Shown here: piece after piece, positions 34,821 to 43,404 of the stretch
How the letters are laid out: each line of letters begins with the position of its first letter
Position numbering within the stretch: position 1 is the stretch's first letter
Origin: Dehalococcoidia bacterium UBA2160
GTDB lineage: Bacteria; Chloroflexota; Dehalococcoidia; Lucifugimonadales; UBA1123
DNA: 48,605 nt
Direction: 5' to 3'
NCBI GenBank assembly: GCA_002328865.1
Contig: DCWO01000010.1
Coordinates: forward strand, 13,623-62,227
Translations under genes and position numbers: made by a program
The notes under the pieces: model-generated
Databases searched by the model: none
The model's input: only the letters and a program-made list of their open reading frames with translations
Told to the model about the DNA's origin: nothing

Positions 34821-35438
34821 TCACTCGCTGACCGGTTGATTCCGATAGAGCCCGTGCTCCCGTACATACGCCTCCACGGCGTCGGGAACGCGGTATCTGA
34901 TCGATCGACCCAACGCGACCCGCTCCCTGATGTCGGTGCCGCTGATGCCGACCATAGGTCCCTCGATGAACAGCAACTCCTCCGATGCTCCGGGCGCCAC
35001 AACCGGCAGGTCCCCCGGCGACAAGTCCGCATATCCAGGACGTGAGATGCCGACCAGCGTGCAGAGCTCGAACAATCGGGCTGGGTCCCGCCATCGCGCC
35101 AGGTCTCCGATCGAATCCATCCCCAGCAGCAGATACAGATCAGTGGTGGAAGGCAATTCTCCACGGAGTTGCTCCAGTGTGTCCACGGTGTAGGTCGACC
35201 CGGCCCGCTGCACCTCGAGGTCCAGTACGCGGAAGTGCGTATTGCCGCGAACGGCTAACTCGACCATCTCCAGGCGACGTCCGGCGTCGCTTACTCCGTG
35301 GCCGGCCTTCAGCCATGGGCGGCCCGCCGGGATGAACGCCACCTCGTCGAGTCCGAGTTGCTCTCGCGCATCCTCAGCGATTAATAGATGACCCATGTGA
35401 ATCGGATCGAACGTGCCGCCAAGGAGACCGAGCTTCAT
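34821..35438 (-). CDS. nadD: nicotinate-nucleotide adenylyltransferase
   Basis: NadD forms deamido-NAD from nicotinate mononucleotide and ATP in the cytosol. At 205 aa it has normal length. LGGTFDPIHMGHLLIAE (6-22) is the GxFxPxHxGH nucleotidyltransferase motif, LLGMDSIGDLARW is the substrate-side helix, and GISGTDIRERV matches the ISxTxxR motif. It follows obgE (100-nt gap), as in many bacteria where the two genes are neighbours. No clear ribosome site; start fixed by the conserved first residues. Confidence 0.95.
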   Translation of the reverse strand: MKLGLLGGTFDPIHMGHLLIAEDAREQLGLDEVAFIPAGRPWLKAGHGVSDAGRRLEMVELAVRGNTHFRVLDLEVQRAGSTYTVDTLEQLRGELPSTTDLYLLLGMDSIGDLARWRDPARLFELCTLVGISRPGYADLSPGDLPVVAPGASEELLFIEGPMVGISGTDIRERVALGRSIRYRVPDAVEAYVREHGLYRNQPVSE

Positions 35439-35538
35439 CGCGACGCCACTGAACAGCCCCGATGCCCGTCCGGCAGTGGCCGCCGTCGCAGATTGCGACG
35501 AATCGCGTTCTTCGAGCGTGAACCGCCGCCTGCGGGCG

Positions 35539-36819
35539 TCACTCCCATTCCCACTCCAGTTCGCCGATGCGCACCGAGTCGCCTGGCATGATTCCAGCGT
35601 CTATTAGCGCCTGGTCGATGCCGGTGTGTTGCAGCCGCCGATAGAATTGGATGCGGGCTTCCCACTTCCTCACGTCAACCATAGCAGCGATCCGGATCAC
35701 GTCGGCGGACTCCACGACGAAGACGCCGTCTGCATTCTTACGCACCAAGGACTTAGTTGACCGAGGGCGTGGATGCAAGACTGGCAGTTCACTCTCTTCC
35801 GACCGATCCGCCGCCCGTCCGTTGAACGACTGTGCGGTCTCCAGCTTTCGAAGAACCTCGTCCATCAGGTGATCCAATCCCTCACGGCCAACCGCCGAGA
35901 TACACAGAACCTCGGCTTCGCTCTCGTTCGCCAGAGCAGCCGCAATGTCTTCCATCAGGTCTCTAACTTCTGGCATGTCGATCTTGTTCAGCGCGACGAT
36001 CTGCGGTTTCTGGCTCAGGTTAGAGTCGAACAGTTCGAGTTCGTTGTTGATCTCACGAAACTGTTCTGCCGGATCGATTAGTGATCCGTCGATCACATGC
36101 ACTAGTATCCGCGTTCGCTCGATGTGCCGAAGGAAATCGTGACCAAGACCGACCCCGGAGTGGGCGCCTTCAATCAGCCCCGGTATGTCAACGAGCACGA
36201 CATCCTTTCCACGATGCTCCACCACGCCAAGCGCAGCCTCTAGCGTCGTGAAAGGATAGTCGGCAACCTTCGGTCTAGCAGCGGTCAGCGCCGCGAGCAG
36301 GCTCGACTTGCCAGCATTAGGCGCTCCGATGATCCCCACGTCAGCCAGCAGTTTCAGCTCAAGCCGCACTTCAAGTTCATGTCCCGGCTCACCAGCCTGC
36401 GCCAACATCGGAAACCGATTCGTTGGGGATGCGTACCGCGCGTTGCCAGCGCCACCCCGTCCGCCCTCCGAGATAAGCACTCGCTCGCCGTCCTGGTCCA
36501 GGTCAGCCATCAGCTTAGGACGCTGGTCTTCCGACCACACCTGCGTTCCCACCGGAACCGGCAACTCTACATCATCGCCCTTCTTGCCGTGACGCAAGCC
36601 TCCCTCGCCGTTGCTTCCATTGCCAGCCGAAAACAAGCGTCTATATCGGTATGCCAGGAGCGTGTTGACGTTCGAATCGCAGACCAGATAGACGCTCCCG
36701 CCATTGCCTCCAGTTCCGCCGTCCGGCCCTCCACGGGGCACGTACTTTTCATGACGACCGCTGATAGCGCCGTTTCCCCCTTTGCCACTTTTTATGTGGA
36801 TAACGACTCGATCAATCAT
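35539..36819 (-). CDS. obgE: Obg GTPase
   Basis: A 426-aa essential GTPase acting in 50S ribosome assembly and stress response. The glycine-rich Obg fold fills residues 1-157 (KGGNGA, GGPDGGTGGNGG, GGRGGAGNARY). GTPase motifs: G1 GAPNAGKS (165-172), G2 PFTT, G3 DIPGLIEG, G4 NKID (278-281), G5 SAVG. A C-terminal OCT domain (about 345-426) is present, which many Obg proteins lack. Start ATG has AGG 7 nt upstream. It lies 370 nt downstream of dnaA. Confidence 0.96.
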   Translation of the reverse strand: MIDRVVIHIKSGKGGNGAISGRHEKYVPRGGPDGGTGGNGGSVYLVCDSNVNTLLAYRYRRLFSAGNGSNGEGGLRHGKKGDDVELPVPVGTQVWSEDQRPKLMADLDQDGERVLISEGGRGGAGNARYASPTNRFPMLAQAGEPGHELEVRLELKLLADVGIIGAPNAGKSSLLAALTAARPKVADYPFTTLEAALGVVEHRGKDVVLVDIPGLIEGAHSGVGLGHDFLRHIERTRILVHVIDGSLIDPAEQFREINNELELFDSNLSQKPQIVALNKIDMPEVRDLMEDIAAALANESEAEVLCISAVGREGLDHLMDEVLRKLETAQSFNGRAADRSEESELPVLHPRPRSTKSLVRKNADGVFVVESADVIRIAAMVDVRKWEARIQFYRRLQHTGIDQALIDAGIMPGDSVRIGELEWEWE

Positions 36820-37189
36820 AATTTACCTGTACGTCAGTAATAGTAATAACGGCGCGAACAATGGGGATAGACGTGACTGACGGGCGGTGGATTCTAAGGC
36901 ATTGTAGCATGGGCCGACGAGGAGAGAGGAGGCATAAGTCCGGAGCCCTCATAGACATGTTGACGGGTGATGAAAAATGGAGGTGACCAGTCGCGATGTT
37001 GTCCACATTGAAAGTAACTTGTCCCCGAAACCGGACCACTTATCCCCAGGCTGGAGCGGTTATTGTTTGTTTCGGGTCTATGTGAAATATGAGAAGAAAC
37101 CGAATGTTCGGCCATTTAGAACAGCGGATTGAATCGAGAAGCAAGGGGCGCACGCCAGCGCTGTTCTACTCAGAGGGGGAGCTCAGCGT
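36820..37189. other. 370-bp gap between dnaA and obgE, possible replication origin
   Basis: No gene. It holds three DnaA-box-like sites (separate entry) and A/T-rich patches on both sides (36807-36860 and 37060-37100). Nothing else recognised. Confidence 0.45.
36999..37048 (+). other. three DnaA-box-like 9-mers at 20-21 bp steps
   Basis: TTGTCCACA at 36999-37007 (the box form used by mycobacteria and near the E. coli TTATCCACA), TTGTCCCCG at 37019-37027, and TTATCCCCA at 37040-37048 (one mismatch to TTATCCACA). All point the same way with starts 20 and 21 bp apart, about two helical turns. Located just downstream of dnaA, where origins are frequent. Only the first is a strong match. Confidence 0.4.
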
Positions 37190-38572
37190 TCAGGACGTTG
37201 CTAACGTCTCGCGGATGTTGGCCACCTGTCGCCTAAGAGACGAGTCGACGCCCAATTGGACCGCGATTCGGTCGCAGCCGTGCCCAACGGTGGTGTGGTC
37301 CTTGCCGCCGAGAACCCGGCCTATCGCGGTGAGCCGGAGCTTGGCGTCTTCCCTGAGCAGATACATGGCCACGTGTCGGGCCAGAGCGGTCTTCTTGTCG
37401 CGTTTGCGCCCTGTCAGAGCGTCTGCGCCCATGCCGAAGTGCGCGGCGACTGTGTCCAACACCACGTCGGGCGGGACCTCGCGGATGGCCAGCGCGTCGA
37501 CCATGTCGTCGATGGCCCTTGCGACCAGGTCGACGTTGATCGGGCTGTCCGTTGCGTGGGCAAGCGCGATGACCCGATTGAGGCTCCCCTCCAGTTCGCG
37601 CACGTTGTCGTAGACGCGTTCCGCCAGCAACTCCAGAACCGTGTCCGGTACGTCGTGGCCTGCCTGCTCTGCTTTGACTTTGAGGATCGCCAATCGCGTC
37701 TCGATGGCTGGCGGCTGCATGTCGACGACCAAGCCGCCGGTGAGCCGGGACTGGATCCGGTCTTCCAGGAGTCGCAGAGCGCTGACCGGCCTGTCGCTGG
37801 TCACCACGATCTGCCGGTTGGCCATGTGGAGCGCGTTGAACGTGTGAAAGAAGCCTTCCTGGGTCTGCTCCTTGCCGATGAGGAACTGGATGTCGTCCAG
37901 GAGTAGCATGTCGGCGTTGCGGTAATGGTCCCGGAACTCCTCGGTCGTGCCCTCGCGGATGGCCTTGATGTAGTCGTTGGTGAACTCTTCGGTTGTGGCG
38001 TAGATCACCGAGAGGCCCATGGCGATCGCTCGATGGCCGATCCCGTGCAGGAGATGGGTCTTGCCCAACCCAACGCCGGAGTACATGACCAGTGGGTTAT
38101 ACGTCGATCCGGGCTTTGCGGCGACGGCCTCTGCCGCGGCGTGGGCCAACTCGTTTGACCTGCCGACCACAAAGCGGTCGAAGGTGTACTTGGCGTTGAG
38201 TCGAATCGGACGAACGTAGGGCGGCAGGTCAAGCTGCTCTGGCGCCGCTGGCCGAGCGTCCCGAGAAGAGGGCGCTGACACCGGCTCTCTGGCGGCGACG
38301 GCGCCGTTTGAGGACACAGATACCCGGAAGCTGACGTTGACCGGCTCGCCCAGCACGTGCTCGATGGTCTCCGATATAAGCGAGAACATCCGCTGTTCGA
38401 GCGCTTCGAGTACGAACGCGTTAGGCGCGCCGATGACAAACTCACCGCCGTCGAAATCTACGCCGACGGTGTGCTTAAGCCAGGTCTCGTAGTTGGCCCG
38501 GGTGACCCGGAGTTGCAGCTCGCCCAGTGCCGCATCCCAGACGTCTCGGGGGTCTATGATTGTGGTCGTCAT
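37190..38572 (-). CDS. dnaA: chromosomal replication initiator DnaA
   Basis: A 460-aa initiator with all four domains. Domain I (about 1-80, VWDAALGELQLRVTRANYETWLKHT), a short variable domain II, AAA+ domain III with Walker A GVGLGKT (166-172) and Walker B LLLDD (222-227), and DNA-binding domain IV ending with the signature GGKDHTTVGHGC (usually GGRDHTTVLHA). It binds DnaA boxes and opens the origin. GAGG stands 8 nt before the ATG. dnaN is not next door: downstream is obgE and upstream a gap, so the classical dnaA-dnaN order is broken here. Confidence 0.97.
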   Translation of the reverse strand: MTTTIIDPRDVWDAALGELQLRVTRANYETWLKHTVGVDFDGGEFVIGAPNAFVLEALEQRMFSLISETIEHVLGEPVNVSFRVSVSSNGAVAAREPVSAPSSRDARPAAPEQLDLPPYVRPIRLNAKYTFDRFVVGRSNELAHAAAEAVAAKPGSTYNPLVMYSGVGLGKTHLLHGIGHRAIAMGLSVIYATTEEFTNDYIKAIREGTTEEFRDHYRNADMLLLDDIQFLIGKEQTQEGFFHTFNALHMANRQIVVTSDRPVSALRLLEDRIQSRLTGGLVVDMQPPAIETRLAILKVKAEQAGHDVPDTVLELLAERVYDNVRELEGSLNRVIALAHATDSPINVDLVARAIDDMVDALAIREVPPDVVLDTVAAHFGMGADALTGRKRDKKTALARHVAMYLLREDAKLRLTAIGRVLGGKDHTTVGHGCDRIAVQLGVDSSLRRQVANIRETLATS

Positions 38573-39066
38573 CGCTTGGCCTCATCCTGCGACAGCGATC
38601 ATAGCACGGGCATTCAGAGGCGTTTCAAGGCCGGTGGAAAGAGAAATCGGCACAGGTTTTTGCACGATTTCCCTTGCATTTCTCGAAGCGCCGAAATTGC
38701 CGAATCCGACCCCGAGAAACCTGAGCACAGCCCCGCCCAACACCCGGTTGTGAACCCCCCGAACCGGTCTAATACACGCCCCCGAAATCATCTGCGGACG
38801 AGGCGATGCACCTGAGCGATAGACCACCTGGCGCGACTGGCAAAACAGCGATGGCGGCGGCACAGGAAATCTCCCCCGCCGCGGACGAGACGCCGCCCCG
38901 ACGGCGCCGCCGGGCGAAGCGCATCCGGACGAGATGGGACGCCGATGAAGCCACCGAGTCCTTCGATCGGTGCAAAGAGGTCGGTGGCAAGTCCATCCGC
39001 GGATCGATTGAGCAGCAGACGCCGGCGTTGTTCGTCACGGCGCTGCCGCTCAGGGCTGTGGCCATT
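38573..39066. other. 494-bp gap between dnaA and htrA-type gene
   Basis: Apart from the possible dnaA promoter it holds one weak DnaA-box-like site (TTTTGCACG, 38658-38666). Two overlapping open frames of about 98 codons (38806-39102 plus, 38769-39065 minus) have no recognisable protein. No rpmH or rnpA, which often sit here, is present. Confidence 0.5.
38598..38628 (-). promoter_or_regulatory. possible dnaA promoter
   Basis: On the minus strand TTGAAA (38623-38628), 19-bp spacer, TATGAT (38598-38603) with an extended TGC before it. The spacer is long; the extended -10 may compensate. It lies about 25 nt before the dnaA ATG. Confidence 0.4.
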
Positions 39067-40485
39067 CTACTCCGGCCGCATGCCCAAGGTGATCTGTCCT
39101 GAAATCTCTTGGCCCTGGCGGATGATGAGGATGTCGACGGTCTCGCCAGGCGGATGGGCGATCAGGAACTTCGAGAGCTCGCCCGTATTCCGGATGGCTT
39201 CGTCGCCCAACTCCAGAATGACGTCTTCGGTCAGGAGTCCCGCCAAGTCTGCCGCTGTGTCCTCGATCACGAAGGCGATGAACACGCCTTCGGTCTTCAC
39301 GTCCAGCCCAAGCTGGTTGGCTATGGAGGGCGAAAGGTTAACCGGCCGGATTCCAAGGAAGCCCCGGCTCACGTAGCCACGTTCCATCAACTGGGAGGCG
39401 ACTACTTTGGCGTCGTCGATGTTGATGGCGAACCCGATGCCGCGTCCCTCCTGGATTATGGCGGTGTTGATGCCGATGACCTCGGCTCGGTCGTTTGCCA
39501 GCGGGCCTCCGCTATTGCCAGGATTGATCGAGGCGTCGGTCTGGATCAGGTCGACCATCGTGGTTTGCGCGTCGGTGTTGATGGTCCGGCCCAGGGCGCT
39601 GACCACCCCCTTGCTCACTGTCGGCCCGCCCAGGAGGCCCAGGGCATGCCCGATGGCGATGGTGTCCTCGCCCACCTCAAGTTCGGCCGAGACGCCCAGC
39701 CTGGCTGGCGTCAATCCCTCCGCCTCGATGCGAATGATAGCCAGGTCCGTCGCCTGGTCCCTTCCTACCACGACAGCCGGAAAGCTCTCGCCGCTGCTGA
39801 GAGTCACCGTGATCCGCTGCGCGCTGTCCACGACGTGGTTGTTTGTAAGGATATGGCCCTCGAGATCCAGAATCACACCGGTTCCCACGCCGGTTGGGGG
39901 GATCGGAGAGTTCGAGAAGGCCATGCCGGCCACCTCGGTGACCACCTGGACAGTCGAAGGCGTGAGCAGCTTGACGATTTCGACCGTCGGCAGCGCTTGA
40001 TCGGTGGTTGTCAACGAAACCATGGCAACGCCGACTTCGTTCGAGTTCCCAGTGCCCTCGACGACTGGCGGAGCTTCAGCGGTTTCGCTCGGCGCCGGTT
40101 CAGCGGTCGGCTCAGGTACAACCACGGCGACCGGTTTCGGCTCCGCTGTTGGGGCGACTGCGGGCGCGGGTGCCGCGACTGGGGCCGGCGCTGCGGTTGG
40201 GGCGGGAGCCGCCGTCGCCGGACTTGGCGCGACTGGAGCGACCGGAGCTGCTGGTGTGCTAGGCGCGAGTGCTGGTGACGCCGCTGCGGGAGCGATTGGC
40301 CGAGCCGTCGGCGGTGGTGACTGCACGGCGGGAATCACACCGGCCGTCGGAGTGGGCGATGAACTGACTGCGACCGGGATCGGCGCCGGGTCTCCGCCGT
40401 CCGAACCAAGGCCGCACGCGCTCAGAACGACCACCGCGATTAAGAGGAGAGAGAAGATTGCTGCAACACGAGTGCGCTTTGTCAC
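39067..40485 (-). CDS. HtrA/DegQ-type lipoprotein serine protease with PDZ domain
   Basis: A 472-aa envelope protease. The N-terminus has a lipoprotein signal with lipobox LSAC (Cys24), so it is tethered to the outer face of the membrane. A long Pro/Ala/Thr-rich linker (about 30-145) is followed by a trypsin-like domain with His217 (NNHVV), Asp247 (QATDLAII) and Ser325 (NPGNSGGP), then one PDZ domain (about 380-470, SRGFLGIRPVNL). Such proteases degrade or refold damaged exported proteins. Start is GTG at 40485 with GGAGG 9-10 nt upstream. Confidence 0.93.
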   Translation of the reverse strand: MTKRTRVAAIFSLLLIAVVVLSACGLGSDGGDPAPIPVAVSSSPTPTAGVIPAVQSPPPTARPIAPAAASPALAPSTPAAPVAPVAPSPATAAPAPTAAPAPVAAPAPAVAPTAEPKPVAVVVPEPTAEPAPSETAEAPPVVEGTGNSNEVGVAMVSLTTTDQALPTVEIVKLLTPSTVQVVTEVAGMAFSNSPIPPTGVGTGVILDLEGHILTNNHVVDSAQRITVTLSSGESFPAVVVGRDQATDLAIIRIEAEGLTPARLGVSAELEVGEDTIAIGHALGLLGGPTVSKGVVSALGRTINTDAQTTMVDLIQTDASINPGNSGGPLANDRAEVIGINTAIIQEGRGIGFAINIDDAKVVASQLMERGYVSRGFLGIRPVNLSPSIANQLGLDVKTEGVFIAFVIEDTAADLAGLLTEDVILELGDEAIRNTGELSKFLIAHPPGETVDILIIRQGQEISGQITLGMRPE

Positions 40486-40632
40486 GAGAAAGGACCTCCG
40501 TCATTTGGGACACGCCAGAGGGAGGTCGTTCGACTCTGCGTCGAGTCGGCCATCTCTGACAGTGGTGTCCGGCATTGGATGGCGACTCAGACACATACTA
40601 GTGAGAGTCCCCATGCATATGAGATGGCCGTT

Positions 40633-40670
40633 GGCCTCCGAACGTTTCAAGATAGATAACGTCGGAGGCC
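40633..40670. terminator. strong hairpin after the alpha/beta hydrolase gene
   Basis: GGCCTCCG (40633-40640) pairs with CGGAGGCC (40663-40670), and ACGTT (40642-40646) with AACGT (40658-40662) after a one-base bulge; loop 11 nt. It lies 22 nt past the stop of the leftward hydrolase. No T-tract follows on that strand, so it may be a Rho-independent-like pause, RNA-stabilising or attenuating element ahead of the protease gene. Confidence 0.45.
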
Positions 40671-40692
40671 GAAGGGCGTTAGCGGAGGAGGG

Positions 40693-41541
40693 TCAGGATA
40701 CGCAGAACTGGCGCAACTCGCTGATGAGGAAGTCCGGGTTCTCGGAGGAGATCGGGTGACCCGATTCGGGCACTTCAATAAGGGTGAGACTGGGCTGCAT
40801 CTCTTTCATGCGCGCTTGAATCTCCGCTGAGAGGAAATCGCTCTCAGAGCCCTTTAGCTCCAGGATCGGGCAGCGGATCTTGCCCCACTGCTCCCAGAGA
40901 TGATCCACCTCCCGCACTCCGAAACCGCCGTTGATCCAGAATATCTCCGGATCCTGCTTGAGCACGTACTTCCCAGCATAGTTGAGCCTGAGACCGTGCG
41001 TCGCCGAGTTCCGGACAATCTCTTCGGACGGCCTTGGGTTGGACAGTCGCTGTTGGTCCACATACTCGTCGATGCTGCTCCAGCCCATTCGCCGGCCGCC
41101 AATGCCAACGATCTGGTTCTTGGCTGAAACCACGCTCATTTCGGGACCGTAGTCCAGGCAAATGAAATGCTTGAGATGGTCCGAATGAGAGCCCGCGTAC
41201 GAGATTCCGTTCCGGGCTCCGAGTGAAGCTCCGACGAAGTCATACGGCGTGATGCCGATCTTCTCGGCAAACTCCGCCAAGTCGGATGCAAACGCCGTCA
41301 CGGCGTATCCTTCGCGAGTGTGATCGGAGTCCCCGTGCCCGCGCTGGTCCAAGGCGATGACCCGGAATTCGTCGCGGAGCTCGCGCGCGACATGGTCCCA
41401 GTTGTGGGCGTTGCCGCCCTGGCCGTGAGCCAGGAGCAGGTTCCGGTTGGACGATCCGCCCCAGTCCAGGTAGTGGATGTTGAGGCCGTTGACCTCGACG
41501 TTATGGTCGGTGGGCTGCGCGTCGTTTGGAATTCTGGACAC
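40693..41541 (-). CDS. alpha/beta hydrolase fold protein
   Basis: A 282-aa soluble hydrolase. NVEVNGLNIHYLDWG is the usual first strand pair, LLAHGQGGNAHNWD the oxyanion loop, DQRGHGDSDH the GxGxS-preceding loop, and GASLGARNG the nucleophile elbow (Ser106, GxSxG). His262 (ESGHPIS) is the base. Esterase, lipase, C-C hydrolase or haloalkane-type functions are possible and cannot be told apart. Start is uncertain: GTG at 41541 suits the fold, but no good ribosome site precedes it; a GTG at 41616 would add 25 residues. Confidence 0.85.
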   Translation of the reverse strand: MSRIPNDAQPTDHNVEVNGLNIHYLDWGGSSNRNLLLAHGQGGNAHNWDHVARELRDEFRVIALDQRGHGDSDHTREGYAVTAFASDLAEFAEKIGITPYDFVGASLGARNGISYAGSHSDHLKHFICLDYGPEMSVVSAKNQIVGIGGRRMGWSSIDEYVDQQRLSNPRPSEEIVRNSATHGLRLNYAGKYVLKQDPEIFWINGGFGVREVDHLWEQWGKIRCPILELKGSESDFLSAEIQARMKEMQPSLTLIEVPESGHPISSENPDFLISELRQFCVS

Positions 41542-42029
41542 CTCTTGTTCGGGATTTTGCGATGAACGGGCGTCTATCGTATCAGGAACGGTTGACGGAG
41601 AACACTGCCGAGACACATGACCCGGTGATCGCGATCAAAGTTGCTGCGCATCGAATCACCTGGCCCCCGAAACATGTGAAGCCGCGCATTTGCGAACAAG
41701 GAGTTCCAGTGTTGTCGATCTGGCCGTCGTCCCGATCACGTGCGATCCGACCAGTTGATGGGGATCAACACAATAAGTCGACGCTGTGAATCTGGTGGCT
41801 TGCCAGATGCGGTTGCCCGCGGGTCGCTCCCGATGCATCAAGTTGATTGCCAAAGACGGTATGGCGAGCGGTGGCCGGAACATTCAGCGAGTGGACTCGA
41901 TATCACAGGGGCAAAAACAAACCCCTTCCTGGTCACAGGAAGGGGTCATCGCTAATGACTTGGTGTGTATTGCAGGCAACGTACCCGCGCAGTGGCGGGC
42001 GACTTGCTCGGGAAGAGGCCTGGACGTTG
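41542..42029. other. intergenic region between hydrolase and rpsU
   Basis: About 490 bp with no protein gene. It contains the rpsU terminator. I looked for tRNA arms and T-loop GGTTCGA motifs and found none. Confidence 0.5.
41911..41945 (-). terminator. Rho-independent terminator of rpsU
   Basis: A perfect 10-bp stem (CCCCTTCCTG / CAGGAAGGGG, 41922-41931 and 41936-41945) with a 4-nt loop. Read leftwards it is followed by TTTGTTTTTG, a clear T-tract. It ends the rpsU transcript 85 nt after its stop. Confidence 0.85.
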
Positions 42030-42218
42030 CTAGCGGCGACGCCTACGGCGCATGCGGCGTAGACTGCGTTGCTTGTCAAGACGGGTCTGTTCGCCCTTCG
42101 TCCGGAAGAAGCGACGGTTTCTCAACTCGCGAAGAATCCCTGAGCGTTGCATCGAGGTCTGGAACCTCTTCAGCAGGCTCTCCGGGTCTTCACCTTCTCG
42201 AAGGGTTACGAACGACAA
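42030..42218 (-). CDS. rpsU: 30S ribosomal protein bS21
   Basis: A 62-aa, very basic ribosomal protein. MSFVTLREGEDPESLLKRFQ, then SGILRELRNRRFF and a poly-Arg tail (RMRRRRRR) are the bS21 pattern (E. coli 71 aa, recalled). bS21 sits at the platform of the 30S subunit near the anti-Shine-Dalgarno and aids initiation. Start is TTG at 42218 with AGGAG 6-7 nt upstream; no ATG is in frame. A 5' leader of about 120 nt and an own promoter and terminator make it a single-gene transcript. Unlike its neighbours it is easily missed because it is short. Confidence 0.85.
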   Translation of the reverse strand: MSFVTLREGEDPESLLKRFQTSMQRSGILRELRNRRFFRTKGEQTRLDKQRSLRRMRRRRRR

Positions 42219-42344
42219 ATGATTCTCCTACCGCTGGGCTCTGCCCGGAAAATCGACGCGACGCCGAGACGTACGCCACCGAGTTTCCGAATCTACCGAA
42301 GCCTAAGAATCCAGGCACAAGCCCAGGTCAAAAGCTCAACGCCG

Positions 42345-42373
42345 AGTATAGCATACCGGGGTCGCCCCAACAA
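42345..42373 (-). promoter_or_regulatory. rpsU promoter with extended -10
   Basis: On the minus strand TTGTTG (42368-42373), 17-bp spacer, TATACT (42345-42350) with TGC before it. Transcription starts about 120 nt before the TTG codon. Confidence 0.65.
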
Positions 42374-42415
42374 CTTGACGTGCCGTCGTCGGCGGTGACG
42401 CCTCGGGATACTCGA

Positions 42416-42444
42416 TTGACGCCCGCACACTCGAACCATATACT
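42416..42444 (+). promoter_or_regulatory. promoter of the second alpha/beta hydrolase gene
   Basis: TTGACG at 42416-42421, 17-bp spacer, TATACT at 42439-42444. It and the leftward rpsU promoter lie back to back in a 314-bp gap (42219-42532) that has no other feature. Confidence 0.7.
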
Positions 42445-42532
42445 CGCTCCGACAGCGGCGGGCAGCCTGCCGAGGTGGTCCGAACGCACAACCCGGAATC
42501 GCAGAACGCCAAACCCGAGCGGAGAACACCCG

Positions 42533-43348
42533 ATGACCTCATCCAGCGTCATACCGGAGAGCAAGTACGCGGAAGCCAACGGCATTCGATTGCACTACAA
42601 AGAGTGGTCCACCGAGGGACCTCCTCTCGTCTTTCTGCACGGAGTCACGAGCAACTGCGGCTCTTGGGATGTCGTCGCGCCCAATTTCGTCGAACGGCGC
42701 CATGTGATGGCTATCGACCTCCGGGGCCACGGGTTGTCCGACAAGCCTGAAAGCGGCTACGAATGGGAACCTCACTACGCGCCGGACATCGTCGACTTCA
42801 TCGCGACTCATCTGGGCGAGCCGGCCATCGTGGTCGGGCATTCACTGGGCGCTGTTGTCGCCGCGGCCGTGGCCGTCCAGGCGGGCGACAGGGTTCGCGC
42901 CATCGTGATGGAGGACCCGCCGTCGTTCACGCATGAGAACCGTGACGGCACGATCTCCCGGTTCAAGCCGACGCTGGAGGCCAAACGCCTGCCGTTCGAC
43001 CAACGCGTCGACGCACTCATGGCGAGCATGCGGATTGATCGGGAAGCGGCCACGGTCCGCGCGGAGAGCTTGGGGGCGATGAGCGAGCAGGTGCTGGTCG
43101 AACTGGTGGAAGGCGAGACCGCCTATCGTGCCGAAGTGCTTCTGCCAAAAGTGTCCTGTCCAGTGCTTGCCGTGCTTGGGAACCCGTCCAGAGGCGGGGT
43201 GGTGGACTGGGCCAACCGCCCGCGTTTGCAACGTCTCATGCGGCGCGCGACGATCGTCGAGTGGCCCGACGTTGGCCACGGCATACACTCCGAACAGCCG
43301 CAGCGGTTCGTGGCCGAGATCGACTCGTTCTTCGCGAGATTGTCTTAG
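42533..43348 (+). CDS. alpha/beta hydrolase fold protein
   Basis: A 271-aa soluble hydrolase. ANGIRLHYKEW and VFLHGVTSNCGSWD form the first strands and oxyanion loop, DLRGHGLSDKP is the cap-side loop, GHSLGAVVA holds the nucleophile Ser104 and VGHG the base His249. The substrate is unknown. Start at 42533 has GGAG 8 nt upstream; upstream in-frame sequence back to 41786 is not protein-like and crosses rpsU on the other strand. It is only distantly like the hydrolase at 40693-41541, mainly in the motifs. Confidence 0.88.
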   Translation: MTSSSVIPESKYAEANGIRLHYKEWSTEGPPLVFLHGVTSNCGSWDVVAPNFVERRHVMAIDLRGHGLSDKPESGYEWEPHYAPDIVDFIATHLGEPAIVVGHSLGAVVAAAVAVQAGDRVRAIVMEDPPSFTHENRDGTISRFKPTLEAKRLPFDQRVDALMASMRIDREAATVRAESLGAMSEQVLVELVEGETAYRAEVLLPKVSCPVLAVLGNPSRGGVVDWANRPRLQRLMRRATIVEWPDVGHGIHSEQPQRFVAEIDSFFARLS

Positions 43349-43369
43349 GCGACGGCCAACAGCTATAAT
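43340..43369 (+). promoter_or_regulatory. ilvE promoter
   Basis: TTGTCT at 43340-43345, 18-bp spacer, perfect TATAAT at 43364-43369, about 35 nt before the ATG. The -35 overlaps the stop end of the hydrolase gene. Confidence 0.6.
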
Positions 43370-43404
43370 GGGCGTCAGATTTTTCACCCAAGGAGTCCGA
43401 CGCC

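Noticed and set aside
33481..34839. 452-codon open frame opposite the 2-hydroxyacid dehydrogenase
   Set aside because: Overlaps both the response regulator and the dehydrogenase, which are well supported; no motif of its own.
38769..39102. Overlapping 98-codon frames between dnaA and htrA-type gene
   Set aside because: Both strands open, Arg/Ala-rich composition typical of GC-rich non-coding DNA, no family recognised and no good ribosome site.
39109..40278. 389-codon open frame opposite the HtrA-type gene
   Set aside because: Antisense artefact; the opposite frame has the complete catalytic triad and lipobox.
41786..42532. Long in-frame N-terminal extension of the second alpha/beta hydrolase
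   Set aside because: Crosses the rpsU gene, its terminator and two promoters; a good ribosome site supports the ATG at 42533.
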